A DNA stretch of 64,000 nt from Palaemon carinicauda (GCF_036898095.1 NC_090729.1:82989439-83053438), one strand, 5' to 3'. Shown: positions 1 to 12,160, numbered from the stretch's first letter. Notes: generated from the letters alone by a model not told the origin. Program-made: numbers and translations.

Positions 1-779
1 CGGCTCAGCTGTTTCATTATTTCTATTGGTGAAATTATTTTTTATATCACTATTGTATTGTATTGTATAGATATCATCTGTATTTTTATCACTATATCTC
101 TATTGTGCATGATATTTCCATTTTCATCATTTAAAGCAAACATCAGTTGGCACCCTGTTCCAAGTCTTCTTTTCAAACATTTTTTTTTACTTCCTTTCTT
201 TAGTGTTTCCTCAATTTTGGTCTAATTGTGTTAACGAATATCTTGTGTTTTTAGTTTAATTCTTGGTTTTGATAGTCGTGCTAGTTTTATTTCATCTCTC
301 TGGGATTTTACACTTATTTCCAATCTTTTCTTTATTAGGTTCTTGATCTTTTCTGATGGTTTTCCTTGATCTTGTTTAGGAATTCTTCAACCTATCTCTT
401 GTGCTGATTCTAATAGATTTCTATTAAATTACTATTCATATTTTCTTTACTTGCTCCCACACTCTCTCTTTAACATTGGGAATCTAAGGATATGTTTAAC
501 CGTCCACAACCAGTGTTCAGCGAGTTTGAAATGAACCAATATTGAACTGCGCTAAAAACACACTTTTGTTAGTGTTATTGTATTTTTATTGAGATATCAA
601 AGACACACACACCTGCTAGTTTGATGAACAGCTGTCTACTACCATAGTGTGTTTGTGATGGCAGCCAGGGGCTTGTCCCCTCCATCCTTTCCAACTCCCC
701 TCGAAGTCGAGTGGGGAAAGGAAGGGTAAGTAAACCTAGATGCCTCACCTTACGAAGCCACAACAAGAAACGACCTACC
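1..779. other. AT-rich non-coding flank, probable LINE 5' region
   Basis: No convincing gene or RNA is visible. The first 480 bases are AT-rich. From about 480 the composition changes and leads into the LINE ORF1 frame, so the right half may be the 5' untranslated region of that element. No repeat boundary could be placed. Confidence 0.35.
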
Positions 780-888
780 ATGTCCACCCAACCAGACATA
801 GAACACACCTAGGAAACACATTCCGACTACAATACCCCTAAGAATAATGAGCCTGTTAAAGAAGACACCGATATAAACAAAGGAGTAG

Positions 889-1721
889 TTGAAGACAACG
901 ACCATCAGCTATTCAACCCAGCAATCACCTCCACCAGAGACCACCAACAACATTTCTACCCGGCCAGACAGATTCAGGCTTACTCCTGGCCCAAATACAA
1001 CCTCCTATGCTGCCATGGCTGCAATTGAGACTAAACATACACAACTAAAGATGAAAATAAGACCCAACCACCGAGGACAACTTGTCATCTCTGCTCTGGA
1101 TAACGAGACCTTTGATTTCCTTGTGCAACCGGATAACGTCCAGTTCCTAAGCCCCATGGAGAAATTGACAACCATAATCATCAACTATGACCTCAAACTA
1201 TCTCTGGAACCAGTACTGAAACAACGATCCATTTTATCGGCCAAGAGAGGTGAGGGGAAATCCGTAAGAAGACCCCACAAACTTGAAGCCGTCTATAAGG
1301 GACTACAACCTCCACGGATCTGCTTTGGCTACTGGGGAACCATTCACACGGAAAAGTACTTCACAAAACCCTTCGGATGCTTCAGGTGTCAGAAACTGGG
1401 ACACCACAGGAGGTGCTGTAGAGGCCCGGAGATTGCAGTCTGTAGCAGCAGACAACACCCCAACGTCCACTGCATCTCCAGATTCAAGGCTGGACAATAC
1501 ACCTTCGCCAAGTGCCAGAACTACCGAGGACCTCACTACGCTTGGCAGAAGAGATATCCGGTGAGGTTCCAATGCACCACGGACCTTCAAGGAGCTGATC
1601 GTCACCACAACCTACAACCACATTAAACCTAGCATCTCCAGCTAACCAAACCTCTTCCCAAACCAACCACACCTCCCCTCAGCCTAATCCTCTTCCTACC
1701 CTACCTGCTATGCCAGAACTT
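889..1721 (+). pseudogene. non-LTR retrotransposon ORF1 (gag-like), 5' part, interrupted
   Basis: An open frame of about 245 codons ends at 1,626. It has a run of zinc-knuckle-like motifs: CFRCQKLGHHRRCC near 1,380-1,421, then CSSRQHPNVHC, then CQNYRGPHYAW, in which the second Cys is replaced. This order is typical of ORF1 from Jockey-type LINEs, an RNA-binding chaperone. No ATG opens the frame at 889; an ATG at 780 is in another frame, so the 5' end is damaged. After 1,612 another frame reads Pro/Ser/Thr-rich sequence up to 1,721, where the LTR element inserted, and a similar Pro/Ser-rich frame resumes at 25,830. ORF2 (endonuclease-RT) is not seen. The LINE class is fairly safe; the clade is not. 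Confidence 0.6.
1718..1721. repeat. target-site duplication ACTT, left
   Basis: ACTT directly precedes the 5' LTR and recurs directly after the 3' LTR at 25,830-25,833. A 4-bp duplication is normal for LTR-element integration. Confidence 0.7.
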
Positions 1722-2424
1722 TGTCACATAGAAAATGCTTGAAACCCCTGTTTGGGGTCATGTAAACGACCTCTGCCTGCTAGATTCACTTGGAAATGCA
1801 TGCTACCTCAGCTTCCACTGGCGACATGATTCTGTTGTCTCCTCAATCTGTTGATGAAGGGTTTTTTGTTGTCACCTCATTGTTCTTACAGATTGCGTGG
1901 GAAAGCTGCAGGAAGGAGACGAAGGACATCCGGAAACATCCGGGTAGTACCAGAACGGACTACTATCTCGATACCCCTAGGAAAGGTGGCACCTGCCCCT
2001 GGACGTCATAACTACGTCTTGCAGAGTGCCACACCTAGAAGTCAGTCTGGATGGAGCCATTGTCAGAGTAAAGGGCTCGTGTTGCTCCGTTATTGAAGGA
2101 CTCATTTATTAAGATAAGATAGTTTTAGTGTAGTTATTGTCTTTGAGTAATAAGTTAAAGTATGAAAACATTTTAAATATACTTCGTCTCCTTGCTGTAT
2201 GCTCGCCCAAGAAAATTAGGATGTAATGGTTTTAGTGTAAGAGCACTTTTCACTTTGATATTAAAGACGCTTACCAGAATTTTCATTAATTTAGAAATTT
2301 ATGAAGTGCTCAAGAATGAACTTGTGAAATTTTCATTTAAATACAAGAAAGTTTGAAATGCAGATTAGTCTGTCTTATCCTATTTCTTCAACTATATTTA
2401 TGATTTAATTTGTCTGTCTTGACA
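1722..2424 (+). repeat. 5' LTR of env-bearing retroelement
   Basis: This 703-bp repeat matches 25,122-25,829 along its whole length with scattered substitutions and a few small indels. It starts TG and ends CA. The right copy has a short extra segment (ATAATTG) near 25,536. Confidence 0.8.
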
Positions 2425-3316
2425 AATTTTGGTGGCTTTGCGGTGGAATAATTTCAATAACATGAGTGTATACGAACACAAAGATTTATACATTGAAGTC
2501 AACGAAACCGTCGGAAGTCTACGTCATGTCGTAAGGACACAAGGAGAACCTGTACACAATGTAACATCGATGGGCACAGAGAGACTAGCACAGCAGGGAG
2601 AATACCAAAACAGCCCTTCACTAGAAGATGGATTTAAACCCCAGGCCGGAGCGAATGGACGATACAGCAAATACGAAACATTCCTGAGTTCTTTGGAAGC
2701 AGTGACATCGGAGCATTGTTGGACTGATCGTCAGAAAAGTATCGTGGAACCCTGGTCGTGGGCACATCTGAGAAGACCACCTGCAACGGAGGTTAGGCCT
2801 AACTACCGCCAGTAACTTTGTTCTCCTCCGGAAGGAAGCAACCAGGAGTTTTGTGGAGCAGTCACACACTGAGGACCTGTGGGGAGGAGACCTTAGCGCC
2901 CTTACGCCAAGTCGAGAGGGCCGAAACAGACGCCGGCCAAGAGAGGAAACTGTAAGGAAACACATTCGTCCTAGGGAGGATGACACGACAATGTTCCTGT
3001 TGAAAGAGAGAACGGTACCCCCTCATGTATGTCTAAAATCGTCGCCGTAGTTAGTTTCCCGTCGTGGGAGCAACATCATCAAAAATTGCCGTTCGAAATG
3101 GCGACCCAGGACCTGGTCAATAGCAGTTGGAGTGTGCTTAATTACCCTTGCCATAGAAGATTTCGTCGTCCAAGCAGCAGTAGCGGGCGTATTGGTAGAA
3201 ATGGCACACCCACAAAGGCTGAGGACAATCCCGAAAATTGGAAGAGGTCCGAGACAGCGACTGTAGGACGAGGGACCAAAGGCGACCCACAGCAATCAAC
3301 CTCCCACAGAAGTTAA
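2425..3316 (+). other. internal 5' region of env-bearing element, possible gag remnant
   Basis: Open stretches at 2,429-2,815 (128 codons) and 3,029-3,316 (95 codons) have mixed composition, but I see no zinc knuckle, capsid signature or other family motif. They sit where gag would be expected. Neither begins with a clear ATG context. They may be a decayed gag or simply leader sequence. Confidence 0.3.
2430..2447 (+). promoter_or_regulatory. candidate primer-binding site
   Basis: TGGTGGCTTTGCGGTGGA lies five bases after the 5' LTR and begins with TGG, the complement of a tRNA CCA end. The matching tRNA was not identified. Confidence 0.4.
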
Positions 3317-6300
3317 GTAACGTGGTACAAAATCTGTAGTTTTATGATTAACTAATATGTTTTGAGATTTTGTAAAAAGTGTTTAGAGTAATGAAGCTAT
3401 CATCCCGTTTTCTTTACGTAATGTTAAAGCTGGATGAAAGAACACTAGTTTTGATTGAAGAAAGTAAATAGTCGAGTAAAATGTTTTCAGTGTTAAAGTT
3501 TCGAGTAAAGATTAACTTTTCTGTTTAGAAAAGACAAAATTAGATTGATTTTGTTGCTGTGTGGTTAAATGAGAAATTGTTCTTTATGCTGTATGAACTA
3601 AAAGTTTTCATTGCATAGTTTCTTTGGCTTATAGTAGCGTAAGTTTGTTTTTTGAGACTTTTGTGGTCAAAGATGTTAAACGTGATTTTTGGAAGAAGTA
3701 AAGTCACATGTTGAGATAACTTTGTGTTAACAATAACAAGTTGTTTAATTCCAGAGAGGAAATGTAGAACGTTTATAAGTTCAGAGTTAAGACGTAAGTT
3801 ATGAAGTTCTTTATGATGTCCGTTTTGAGTGTACTTAATAAAAGTATGGAGAAAAAAGATGTGAATTAGGTAAGTTGGTAATTTGGGAAATTAGTGTCAC
3901 AATATTTGTTCTTACGTCATATTAAGTATTGTCGATCAATAGCATACTTAGATCATTATGAAATGTTTTAAAAGAAAGAGTTAGGCTATTGTTTGTCAAT
4001 TTCGTCTGAGGTTATTCTAAATGGTGAAAATTCGTTTGTTAACGTAATAACAGAAGTGAGTTCAGTTGTTAATAGTTGTTAGGTAATTAGTAACGTCACG
4101 TAAAAGATTTAAAAATTTTGCGTTTAGTTTCTTTTAGTTACAGTGTTACCAGTGTTGGGTCTGATCGATGGTACCGAGCATTGTTAGCAGATTATTTTGA
4201 GAAAATTATGTCAAATGATTTAGCAGGGAGCATGGATGTGTTGTGTTAAAAGGCCGGCCATGAGCGATGATGTGTGAATTCCCTGAGCAAGCATTATGAT
4301 ATCACAGCCACTGTGAAAGAACACACATTGAGTGAGGTTTTTTTGTGCATGCTAAGAAGAAATCTGAGATCTTGACAAGTAACGTAATTTCTTTTTACTT
4401 AGCGGTCAGAATTAGATCTTTGTTTTCTAACTCTGTAGAGGGTTATGTGCTTTGGAGAAATCGTGAAAAATGAACGAAAATTGATTGTTTTTAGGTAATA
4501 ATTGACAACATGATATAGAGAAGAAAATTTGAGTTCTTATGGGATTGTCAGTTCTAGTTAACTCGCGAGAACAAATAAATAATGTGAAAAATTTGAAAAA
4601 TGGCGAACAAGTTGCCGTAGATTTTCGTTTGTTTGTGGCAAAGAGTAAAGTAAATAATCGGAATGATTGTAAAACCAGATATTGGTGACACGATAGTTAT
4701 AACAGTAGGCCTAGTGTTGCAAGACTTGATAGGCTAACCTGTGTTTTGAAGAATAGCTTAGTCAAGCAATAAACTCTGATTCATATAACGAGTTCTGTCG
4801 GGAATTTTCAAACTGGCCATTCGAAAGTCCCGCCATTTGACTTCACGAACGTCATGTCAAATGAGGTAAAGGCTGGGGGATCTCGCGGGCGAGAGATTGA
4901 GGTTTGATACATGACTGTATTGGGACCTAAATCTTAACCACCTGGTGGGGAAGGAGCGAGTGTTATGGAAATTGACTGTTTATAATATATCAATGATGAA
5001 CCTAACGTAAAATTGAGGCAACATGACAAAAATGTCTTATGTGTGTGTTTAGTGTCAATGACTTTCCAAGTCATTGGATATGGACAAATTCTGGCCCTCA
5101 GCCGAAGCCTTAAGCCTTCCCTTGTGTTTAAAGAAAAGCCTTAACTGTTTTACGATCTTGTAGTAAAGGAAAAGGCATTGTCAAACCCCTTGCAAATAAA
5201 TAAACTAAGATTTCCCTCCACTTTGCTAAGGAAACTTTAGTTAATGCGGGAAATCGAAGTTTTCTTCGACGCTGCCGACCCTCATTCGGCCTCTGCTTCA
5301 TCGTCCCGTCCCCCCTAAAGATAAGTTGTTTATTAAGTTGTTCTCTTTTCTCTACCTTGTGTATCAGGTTGGTTGTAGTGTAAATTTGTGTGAAAGACAT
5401 GTAGTTTTATATATCGCAGTTTAATGTAGAGATCCTTGTGATTGGGGATCTGAATCCTGAGTTAAATTAGAACAGGGATATTTGGTGTGTGATTCGTTGT
5501 GTATTGAATTCGAATTGTCACTATTTTCAGTTTTTTAATGAGTCCGGTGTGGACTTTGTGCTTGAAGAGCACGTGTTACATTTCCAAGAGTCAGCCTTGT
5601 TTTTCATTAAGTCGGATGAATGCTTAAGAATGTTGTTTGTCTTGTATCAGAGTTTATTTTTATAATAAAATTGTAAATTTTGTCGCCGTATTTTAGTTGA
5701 CTCCTGGAAGGTTTTGGGAATCTCGCCTCTTCAAGGCCTTGCGATCCGCCCAGTACATCGGGCAGATTTAATAAACTGGTGAAAATCACAACAAGTTCTT
5801 AGGTTAATTCTTTATTTTTGAGTATCCAGGGAATCATCTCAACCAAACAAACTTTGGGTTAGAAGGTGACAATGAGTAGCTATACCGTTGCCTTCGTTAG
5901 TTGATTAATGTCTGATAAGAAAAAGTTGTTTTATGTCAGATTGTGGTAAAGAAAAAAAGGATTTGTTTTTGGTGTCAAAGTATAACGTAAAATGTGGATT
6001 TGATTGTAATTAAGTGATTTAGTGAATCCACGAGATAAAGCCTAGTATTTTAGTGGCTTCCCAATAAGAGGCTAGTTAATTTCCCTTCAGAGTTATGTAA
6101 GTCTCAGTGACTTGTCTCAAAGGCCAAAAGAGACTCTGGTTTGTTTTCTTTTTCTGATGTTTTTAGCTTCAAGTTCGTTACTCGCTGAAAGATGCGAGGG
6201 AGAAAGAGTTTGACCCATCTCAGTCTCTGTGTGAGCGAATGTTTGTTTCGGCTACGTTTGAGTTCGAGCAAAAAAAGATCAGACAACATAAGATGGAAAT

Positions 6301-6464
6301 GTCGCGGTTTTGAAAGCGATGTGTGTAGGTTGTGTCTCTTGTGAAATTTCTGCCAGAGCGCTTGTTTTCTGTTGTGATGCTAGGAATGTGTCAGCAATTT
6401 GCCCTGTTCTGGATGCCAATGATGGATCAGCTGAGTTTCAGCACATTCCTCGAACTCCCTTTTC

Positions 6465-6468
<4 letters not shown>
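3317..6468. other. AT-rich interior without genes
   Basis: About 3.1 kb of AT-rich sequence sits between the possible gag remnant and env. No reading frame with recognisable retroviral motifs is present on either strand. A functional element would have pol here, so this part is deleted, replaced or decayed past recognition. Confidence 0.5.
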
Positions 6469-6553
<85 letters not shown>

Positions 6554-6558
6554 GGGGG
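6469..6558. repeat. (GA)n microsatellite ending in a G-run
   Basis: About 37 GA units run from 6,469 to 6,542, followed by 16 G residues to 6,558. Confidence 0.95.
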
Positions 6559-6889
6559 CGACCGCCCTTTAAAAGGCAGTGAGCCTAGGTTTGGAATCAG
6601 TTAGCCAGGATTTAGCGATAGCCTTAGGTTAACTAATTAGCCATGGGAAGTGTCTGACTTTTTGCGGCAGTATGTTTGCTAGCTGCTTGCGTGTGTGTGA
6701 ACAGTGAAGTGAGAGTACCCAAAGCCTTTGCGTAGGCTTTGATGAAAGATTTAGGTTGTCTCTCACGTCTGACGTAGCCTACATGTTTTGTTGATTAGTT
6801 ATAATCCCGTGAAAGTTGCGAGTCCACTAGTTACGATTCTGGGTCAGATTAACAAGTTATAGGATCAATTGAAACTGGTTAAAGAAGAA

Positions 6890-7300
6890 GTTAAGGTGTT
6901 TAAATTAAGAGCGATTCTTGATAACATAAAAAGGGCCCTTAGTAACTCATTGGATACCTTCGAAGATTCTTCGTGGTTTCAAAAGGGGATAGAAAGAAAC
7001 GTGCAGTTAACTGGATTGGCGAATTGATTGGAGGTTGGACTGGGCTAATTACCCGGTCGGAACTCGATCAGTGAGAGACCGCATTGACAAAGGTAGAAAA
7101 AATACGCACGTCACGATAAATAAAGTAATATCTCATACCCATATCGTAGATGAGAAACTGAAGACAGTTTCTATGGCAGTAGCTAAAGGACAGGAGGCGC
7201 TAATAGTATTAACGAAGAGGATTAATAATTTTGGGGAGAAATTAGAACAAGTCCAAAGAGATGTGATTTATGTAGAAAGCGCTACACAATTAGCTTTTTT
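6890..7300 (+). pseudogene. env: envelope-like gene, upstream fragment
   Basis: The frame from 7,035 to the DIRS junction encodes a hydrophilic, heptad-like segment. Upstream of it, 6,890-7,034 holds Gly/hydrophobic-rich coding sequence broken by stops and frameshifts. This layout, with a small glycine-rich hydrophobic stretch followed by a long helix, fits the fusion-subunit part of baculovirus F-like Env proteins of errantiviruses. The frame ends artificially in DIRS-A at the T-run 7,295-7,300. The rest of env lies at 18,388-19,471. Non-functional. Confidence 0.5.
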
Positions 7301-7308
7301 GGGCTCAG

Positions 7309-7638
7309 GCCATGTCGTCGTGATGGAAGTTCCTGCAAAGGTAGCTTCCTAGGTATATTTGACTACAGTGATATATCCCAGAGAATTTACCAAAGGTATC
7401 CAGAATTCTAACTCCTGGAGCGAATATCCCATAAAATTTTACGAAGGGATATCGCGTAATATCAGAGGACGTATTCTTGACACGTCTCATGGCTATCTAC
7501 GCCCCCAATAGAGCTTTCACTTCGAGGGGAAAGAGAGGCAAGAATAAGGAGAGTCGTTACAGAGACAGCGCTCTCGACGCTCCCTACTGCTCTGCAAATA
7601 GTGCGCCAATCAGCCACCGCAAGGCACCACCGTCATTC
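7309..7638. repeat. DIRS-A left inverted terminal repeat
   Basis: About 330 bp pair as an inverted repeat with 18,016-18,345 with few mismatches. The terminus begins GGGCTCAGGCCATG after a T-run. Confidence 0.9.
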
Positions 7639-7709
7639 TTTCTATCGTAGCTTCGTTTGACCGGTGTTTTCCCCGTTCTCTCTTGCTATTTTGGAATATT
7701 TTGGACACT

Positions 7710-7766
7710 ATGATGTCTTCCCCAGCCTCATCAGCTTCTGGAAAGTTAAGTAATATCTCTATCTAG
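7710..7766 (+). CDS. conserved short leader reading frame of DIRS-A
   Basis: ATG-ATG opens a frame reading (M)MSSPASSASGKLS before a stop at 7,764-7,766. Equivalent frames occur just inside the left repeats of DIRS-B (42,452; MSLPSASPSSGKLS) and DIRS-C (56,581; MLSPTLSASDKLS). The Ser/Pro-rich peptide ending in KLS is kept while the flanks differ. It may be exon 1 of gag or an upstream ORF. GT dinucleotides follow the AAG codon, but a direct join to the gag acceptor is out of phase. Confidence 0.4.
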   Translation: MMSSPASSASGKLSNISI

Positions 7767-8924
7767 TGTAAATGTAAGCTCTTGCCAGTTTTGCTTTTCG
7801 ATTGAGATCGTAACTAACGTAAGAAGAGCTGTTGCCAGCCGGATGGCGTCATGGACGCGGTCGTTCTTTCTGTTCATTTAGTTAGCCAGAACGACCCTTT
7901 CCCAGCATTTTTACGCTTTAATAACTTTAGCTATTTAGATATTTAGCTAGGGATTCTTATATTATGTCATTGTTGTCGTGGATTTGGCTATATATGATCG
8001 ACCCTCACGAGTGCTAGGCTTCCTAGCCTAGGCACCTACACACTTCATGCATGATATAACCTTCCTGGTAAAGTTTATTGAAGCACAGGCAATATTTTAC
8101 ACATTTATGATATTACTTAATTATGCTTTCCTCTTCCAAGATAGTATACAGAGAGTTTCGGTGAACAATTCTCAATGCTCCTAGGCTTCTAGCCTAGAGG
8201 CTTTAGTATACTTTCATACATGTCCCCATTGCTCTTGTATTGCCTTTTAAGGGGAGACTGACACCTCCTATACCTTTCAAGTCGATACTAATCTCCTAGG
8301 AGATTTAAGAGCAATCCCCCTTCCCTCTGATTAGCCTAGGCTATTCTCAGTTTTCTTTGCTGTGAACAGAGTTCTGGCAAAGTTTTACTGAGATGTTCCG
8401 TTTTCTTTCTCCTAACCACTGAGTCGGTTTTGAGTTTAGAACGGGACATCAGAGTATCAGTCTGTGTTAGGCATCTCCCTGTCTTGGTGAAATGATTTCC
8501 CATGTCAGGTTAAGCAGCGCTTTCAGGAGGCTAGACCTCCCTAGGCCATACTTGAGGGTTTTTGTATGACAATTCCCCCTTCCCTGGCCTAGCAGACAGT
8601 CCTGTGCTGGTAGACCCTAGACCGAAGAAAGGATTTCTTCACTGCCTAAGGTCTCTGGTACGAGATTCATCTCTCCTGTGAGATGGTGTCCTACGGATAT
8701 CCTCTCCCTTGACTAACCCAACCTGAGGAAATGATTTTTCTTACCTTAGGTTACTTCATGAGACCAGAATCCTTTAGGTTAAGTAGTGCCTTCGGGCATT
8801 ACCTTACCTATAGGACACCTACCCCCTCCCCTCTATCTCTTTCATGTTGAATGATCCAACACCCTTCTGGCCGTCATTTTACATTGACCCTAGGGTTCTT
8901 GTAGGACTGGCCTGAGGTTCCCCG
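7767..8924 (+). other. DIRS-A leader, non-coding
   Basis: Non-coding leader or intron. It has many CCTAGG-type boxes. A stretch near 8,136-8,215 also occurs in the DIRS-C leader at 56,823-56,925. No gene is seen. Confidence 0.5.
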
Positions 8925-9815
8925 TCTGCCGCCGGCCAGGCCGGCTGCTGGCGGGTACCCTCATATTCTTTAGAGTGTTCTTCAGTCCTCCCTTGGACTG
9001 CCTTCCATAGCCCTTATGACTGGCATTTGGTTGGGTGGAAGCCCGAATTTAATTCCTCCTTCCACTTGAACTCTCATTCTGGATGCAGGCCGGCAAGGCT
9101 GAGCCCTTGCCTTCCTCCATCTTCTCTTTCTCTCGTACTTTCATACTGGGCCATGTCCATTGTCTGCCGGCCGGCAGTTGCCCTGCCGCAGCTTGTTTGG
9201 AACATAGTTGACCGACAACCCAAAGACATTGAACATTCAGGGACCGGCTTCTGGCTGCTGAGTTGCCGGCCGGTAGCCGGCCACTCATACCTGGTCATCT
9301 GCCGCCGACTGCCGCCGGGTCCCTTTGATGGAAGGATCCTCGGCTGCCGGCCGCCAGATCCGCCACGGGCCGGTAGAGCCGCCGCCGGCCGGCAGAACTA
9401 CCGTCGGCCGGCAGATCCACTGCCGGCCAGAGCCGCCGCCGGCCAGACCCGCCGCCGGCCAGACCCGCCGCCGGCCAGACCCGCCGCCGGCCGGCAGAAC
9501 TACCGTCAGCCGGCAGATCCACTGCCGGCCGGCAGTACCACTGCCAGCCGGCAGAACCGCCGCCGCCGACAGACCCGCCGCCGCCGACAGAGCCGCCGGC
9601 AGTTGGCAGAGCCACTGCCGGCCGGCAGAGCCACTGCTGGCCGGCAGAGCCACTGCCGGCCGGCAGAGGCGCTGCCGTCGGCAGAGCCGTTGCCGGCGGT
9701 CTATCACACAAAATTATGAAGACAATAATTGCCTTCAATAGCCCAGAATAAGCCGGCATGTGCCGGCTTGCCCGACAGACGCCGGCAGGCCTGGCAGGTG
9801 CCGGCAGGCCTGACA
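8925..9815. repeat. GC-rich GCCGGC palindrome tract in DIRS-A leader
   Basis: Dozens of GCCGGC or GGCCGG cores occur here. Many lie in an imperfect unit of about 19 bp such as CTGCCGGCCGGCAGAGCCA. The core TGCCGGCCGGCA is a perfect 12-nt palindrome. Long open frames on both strands across it are a by-product of the stop-poor repeat. Counterparts lie in the leaders of DIRS-B (43,860-44,175) and DIRS-C (57,540-58,065). Confidence 0.85.
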
Positions 9816-10239
9816 GGACTGGCAACTTGTTAACAAACAGTCAGTGCCGTAGCCCAAAGTTTTTCCAACCTACAAGGTGCTTCATGGGCAGCCTATTGTG
9901 AGACCATCACATATAATAGAGTGATTCTCTCTTCCTTTAATGGTTATGATCCATTATTGTCCTTAATCCCCAATACAGTGGTAACTCTACATACGAATTT
10001 AATTCGTTCCACAACCAACTTCGGATGTAGAAAATGTTCGGATGTAGAAACGAATTTTCCCATAAGAATACATGGTAATTCATTTAATTTGTTCCTCAGC
10101 CTAAAAACCCATAATAAATCCTTAATAAATGGCTACACATAATTACACATAACAATAACATAACTGCATAATATGAAAGAAGCATGTAAAAAAGATAATT
10201 ATAAAGAAATAATAAATAAAAAATGTGTTTTATTGCCAC

Positions 10240-10339
10240 TTTACCTTAGAGACAGGGCAACGCAGGTTTAGGATTTGCTACGCCAGGAGGAGACGGACGA
10301 TCGGCGAGAAGGTAGACATGGTGTTAACATGTTCTTTAA

Positions 10340-10397
<58 letters not shown>

Positions 10398-10438
10398 CCT
10401 TCTTCACTGTTAGTGTTAGAGACGTCTATTAATTTTTT

Positions 10439-10475
<37 letters not shown>

Positions 10476-11079
10476 AACAAAAGTGAGAGATTAAACAAAA
10501 ATGTGTTGTGTACATATGATTTTTAACAGTGTTAACGAGTTGAAAGACAGTTAAATGTGACTAAAAAAACAATATCAGCAAATCTGAATTCCTGTATTAA
10601 CTAAAACAAATATTGATACAAACACAATCGTGTGCGTATGCGCAAACACACACGCACGCACGAGGAGACACGATCGGCGAGGAGGTAGAGATGGTGACTG
10701 CGATAACATTACCGTAACTTACACTACGGAAATTTTAATCTAACTTAGCTTATTTATTTTTTTTTTATTTTTATATTTCATATATTTTACATTTTTTTTT
10801 CTTTTGATTTTTTATTTTCATCACTTTCAGTGACGAGTTACGGTATGTTATCGCTGTCACCATCTCTACCTCCTCCCCGACCGTCTCTCTTACTGCGTAG
10901 CAATTTTTGCACCTGTGTGTGTGTTTGTGCATACGTACACGAGTGTGTTTGTATCAATATTTGTTTTAGTTAATAAAGGAATTCAGATTAGCTGTTATTA
11001 CTTTCTTAGTTACATTTAATTGTTTTTTCAACTCGTCGACGCTGTTAAAAATCATACGTACTCTAAACACATTTTTGTT

Positions 11080-11122
<43 letters not shown>

Positions 11123-11163
11123 AAAAAATAATTGACGTATCTAACACTATAACAGCGAAGAAG

Positions 11164-11220
<57 letters not shown>

Positions 11221-11250
11221 TTTTATTTAAAGAACATGTTAATGCTATGA
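10240..11250. repeat. large internal inverted repeat (fold-back) in the Tigger-like element
   Basis: The left arm (about 10,240-10,720) and right arm (about 10,840-11,250) pair around a centre near 10,784. ACATGTTCTTTAAATAAA at 10,328 pairs with its complement near 11,222-11,240, and ATATTGATACAAACAC near 10,610 pairs with the 10,940s. Each arm holds matching CT/GA tracts. Confidence 0.75.
10349..10395. repeat. (CT)n microsatellite
   Basis: Uninterrupted CT repeats. Further tracts in the same fold-back are GA at 10,440-10,472, CT at 11,083-11,119 and GA at 11,167-11,218. Confidence 0.95.
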
Positions 11251-11289
11251 TTAGAGAGAAACAGAAAAAGAGAAAAGTCTTATTTAATA

Positions 11290-11667
11290 GAGCTTGTTAG
11301 TGCTATCTTGGTTTTCTTTGCTTCACTTTTTCTTTCTTTCTGTTCATCACGCTGGCCCTTCTCACAAATGATCGTTGCCAACAATCTCTTTGTCCTTTAT
11401 CCCTATCAACAAAAGGCGTTCTATCTCTTCCAGGGTATTGCTAAGATGTCTTGTAATAATGGTGATCCCCTTCGATGGTTGTTTGCTTTAATGGCGGCCT
11501 TCAGCTTGATGATCCTGGAGATCATAGGCCTATTCCGGCCATATTGTTTAGCCATACAGTATCACTCACATGCACACTGCTCTCATGTTTTTCTATAATT
11601 TCTTGCTTCAATTCTAATGAAAGAATTGCCTTCTTCCTGTACTGAAACTTAGCTTCTTAGGCACCAT
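11290..11667 (-). pseudogene. Tigger transposase N-terminal remnant
   Basis: Reading leftward from an ATG at 11,667, fragments in shifting frames resemble the CENP-B-type helix-turn-helix start of Tigger transposases: MVPKKLSFSTGR, a lysine-rich helix, then GITIITRHLSNTLEE and ERLLLIGIKDKEI. Several frameshifts and stops are present. The DDE catalytic part is missing and its place is taken by the fold-back. Useful only to classify the element. Confidence 0.6.
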
Positions 11668-12139
11668 GATTATAGGTAAAATCAAAAAGGAAATGTGAGA
11701 AAAGGAAGAAAATAAGCACTGTTAATAACAGACCAAACAGAGGACAACCACACGATACACACAAGAATAGAGAACTAAGCACTCGACGCTCAATGGCGTA
11801 ATGTTTACTTCGTGTGTCGAAATAAAATTCGGGTGTAGAGTCAAAAATTTGCTCGAATTTTACTTCGGATGTTGGAAAATTCGGATGTAGATACGTTCGT
11901 GTGTAGAGGTTCCACTGTATTAAAACTGGAAGATTGTGTTGAGAGACACTTTATATCATAGGATATCATCTTCCTCTAAAAATTCTTAAGAATTCTACTT
12001 TCAATATTGGAGGAGGTCATAGCAATTGGCTGGACAGGAAACACATGTAGGTGTCTTTCCTATTTATAGCTTACCCTATCCAAGCTAATATAAAATATTA
12101 TATGTATGCTGAAATTTGAGAATTTCACCAAATACTTAT

Positions 12140-12160
12140 AGACTTTTCTTTTCTTTACAG
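12140..12160 (+). promoter_or_regulatory. splice acceptor before DIRS-A gag
   Basis: A pyrimidine-rich tract ends in TTTACAG directly before the first conserved gag codons (GAG GAG). The same arrangement occurs at 44,687 (DIRS-B), 58,470 (DIRS-C) and 60,793 (DIRS-D). Confidence 0.65.

Larger units (their letters stand above)
9976..11917 (-). mobile_element. Tigger/pogo-like DNA transposon, non-autonomous
   Basis: TA at 9,974-9,975 and 11,918-11,919 flanks imperfect inverted ends beginning CAGTGGTAACTCTACA and CAGTGGAACCTCTACA, followed by repeated TTCGGATGTAGA-like boxes. The ends and TA duplication fit the Tc1/mariner-pogo group. A decayed transposase start lies near the right end on the minus strand. 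The middle is a large inverted repeat with CT/GA microsatellites. It is inserted in the DIRS-A leader. Confidence 0.75.

Noticed and set aside
6310..6604. Two overlapping frames ending in Arg-Glu repeats
   Set aside because: The repeats are the GA microsatellite; the preceding codons show no conserved domain.
3400..7100. Enrichment of ACGTAA/ACGTCA boxes as a regulatory cluster
   Set aside because: About a dozen ACGT cores in 3.7 kb is close to the number expected from base composition.
9027..9825. Long frames on both strands across the GC-rich tract (up to 230 codons)
   Set aside because: They arise because the GCCGGC repeat lacks stops in several frames. Sequence is low-complexity and not conserved as protein in the other DIRS copies.
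11308..11598. Plus-strand 96-codon frame rich in Phe and Leu
   Set aside because: It is the antisense of the decayed Tigger transposase start.
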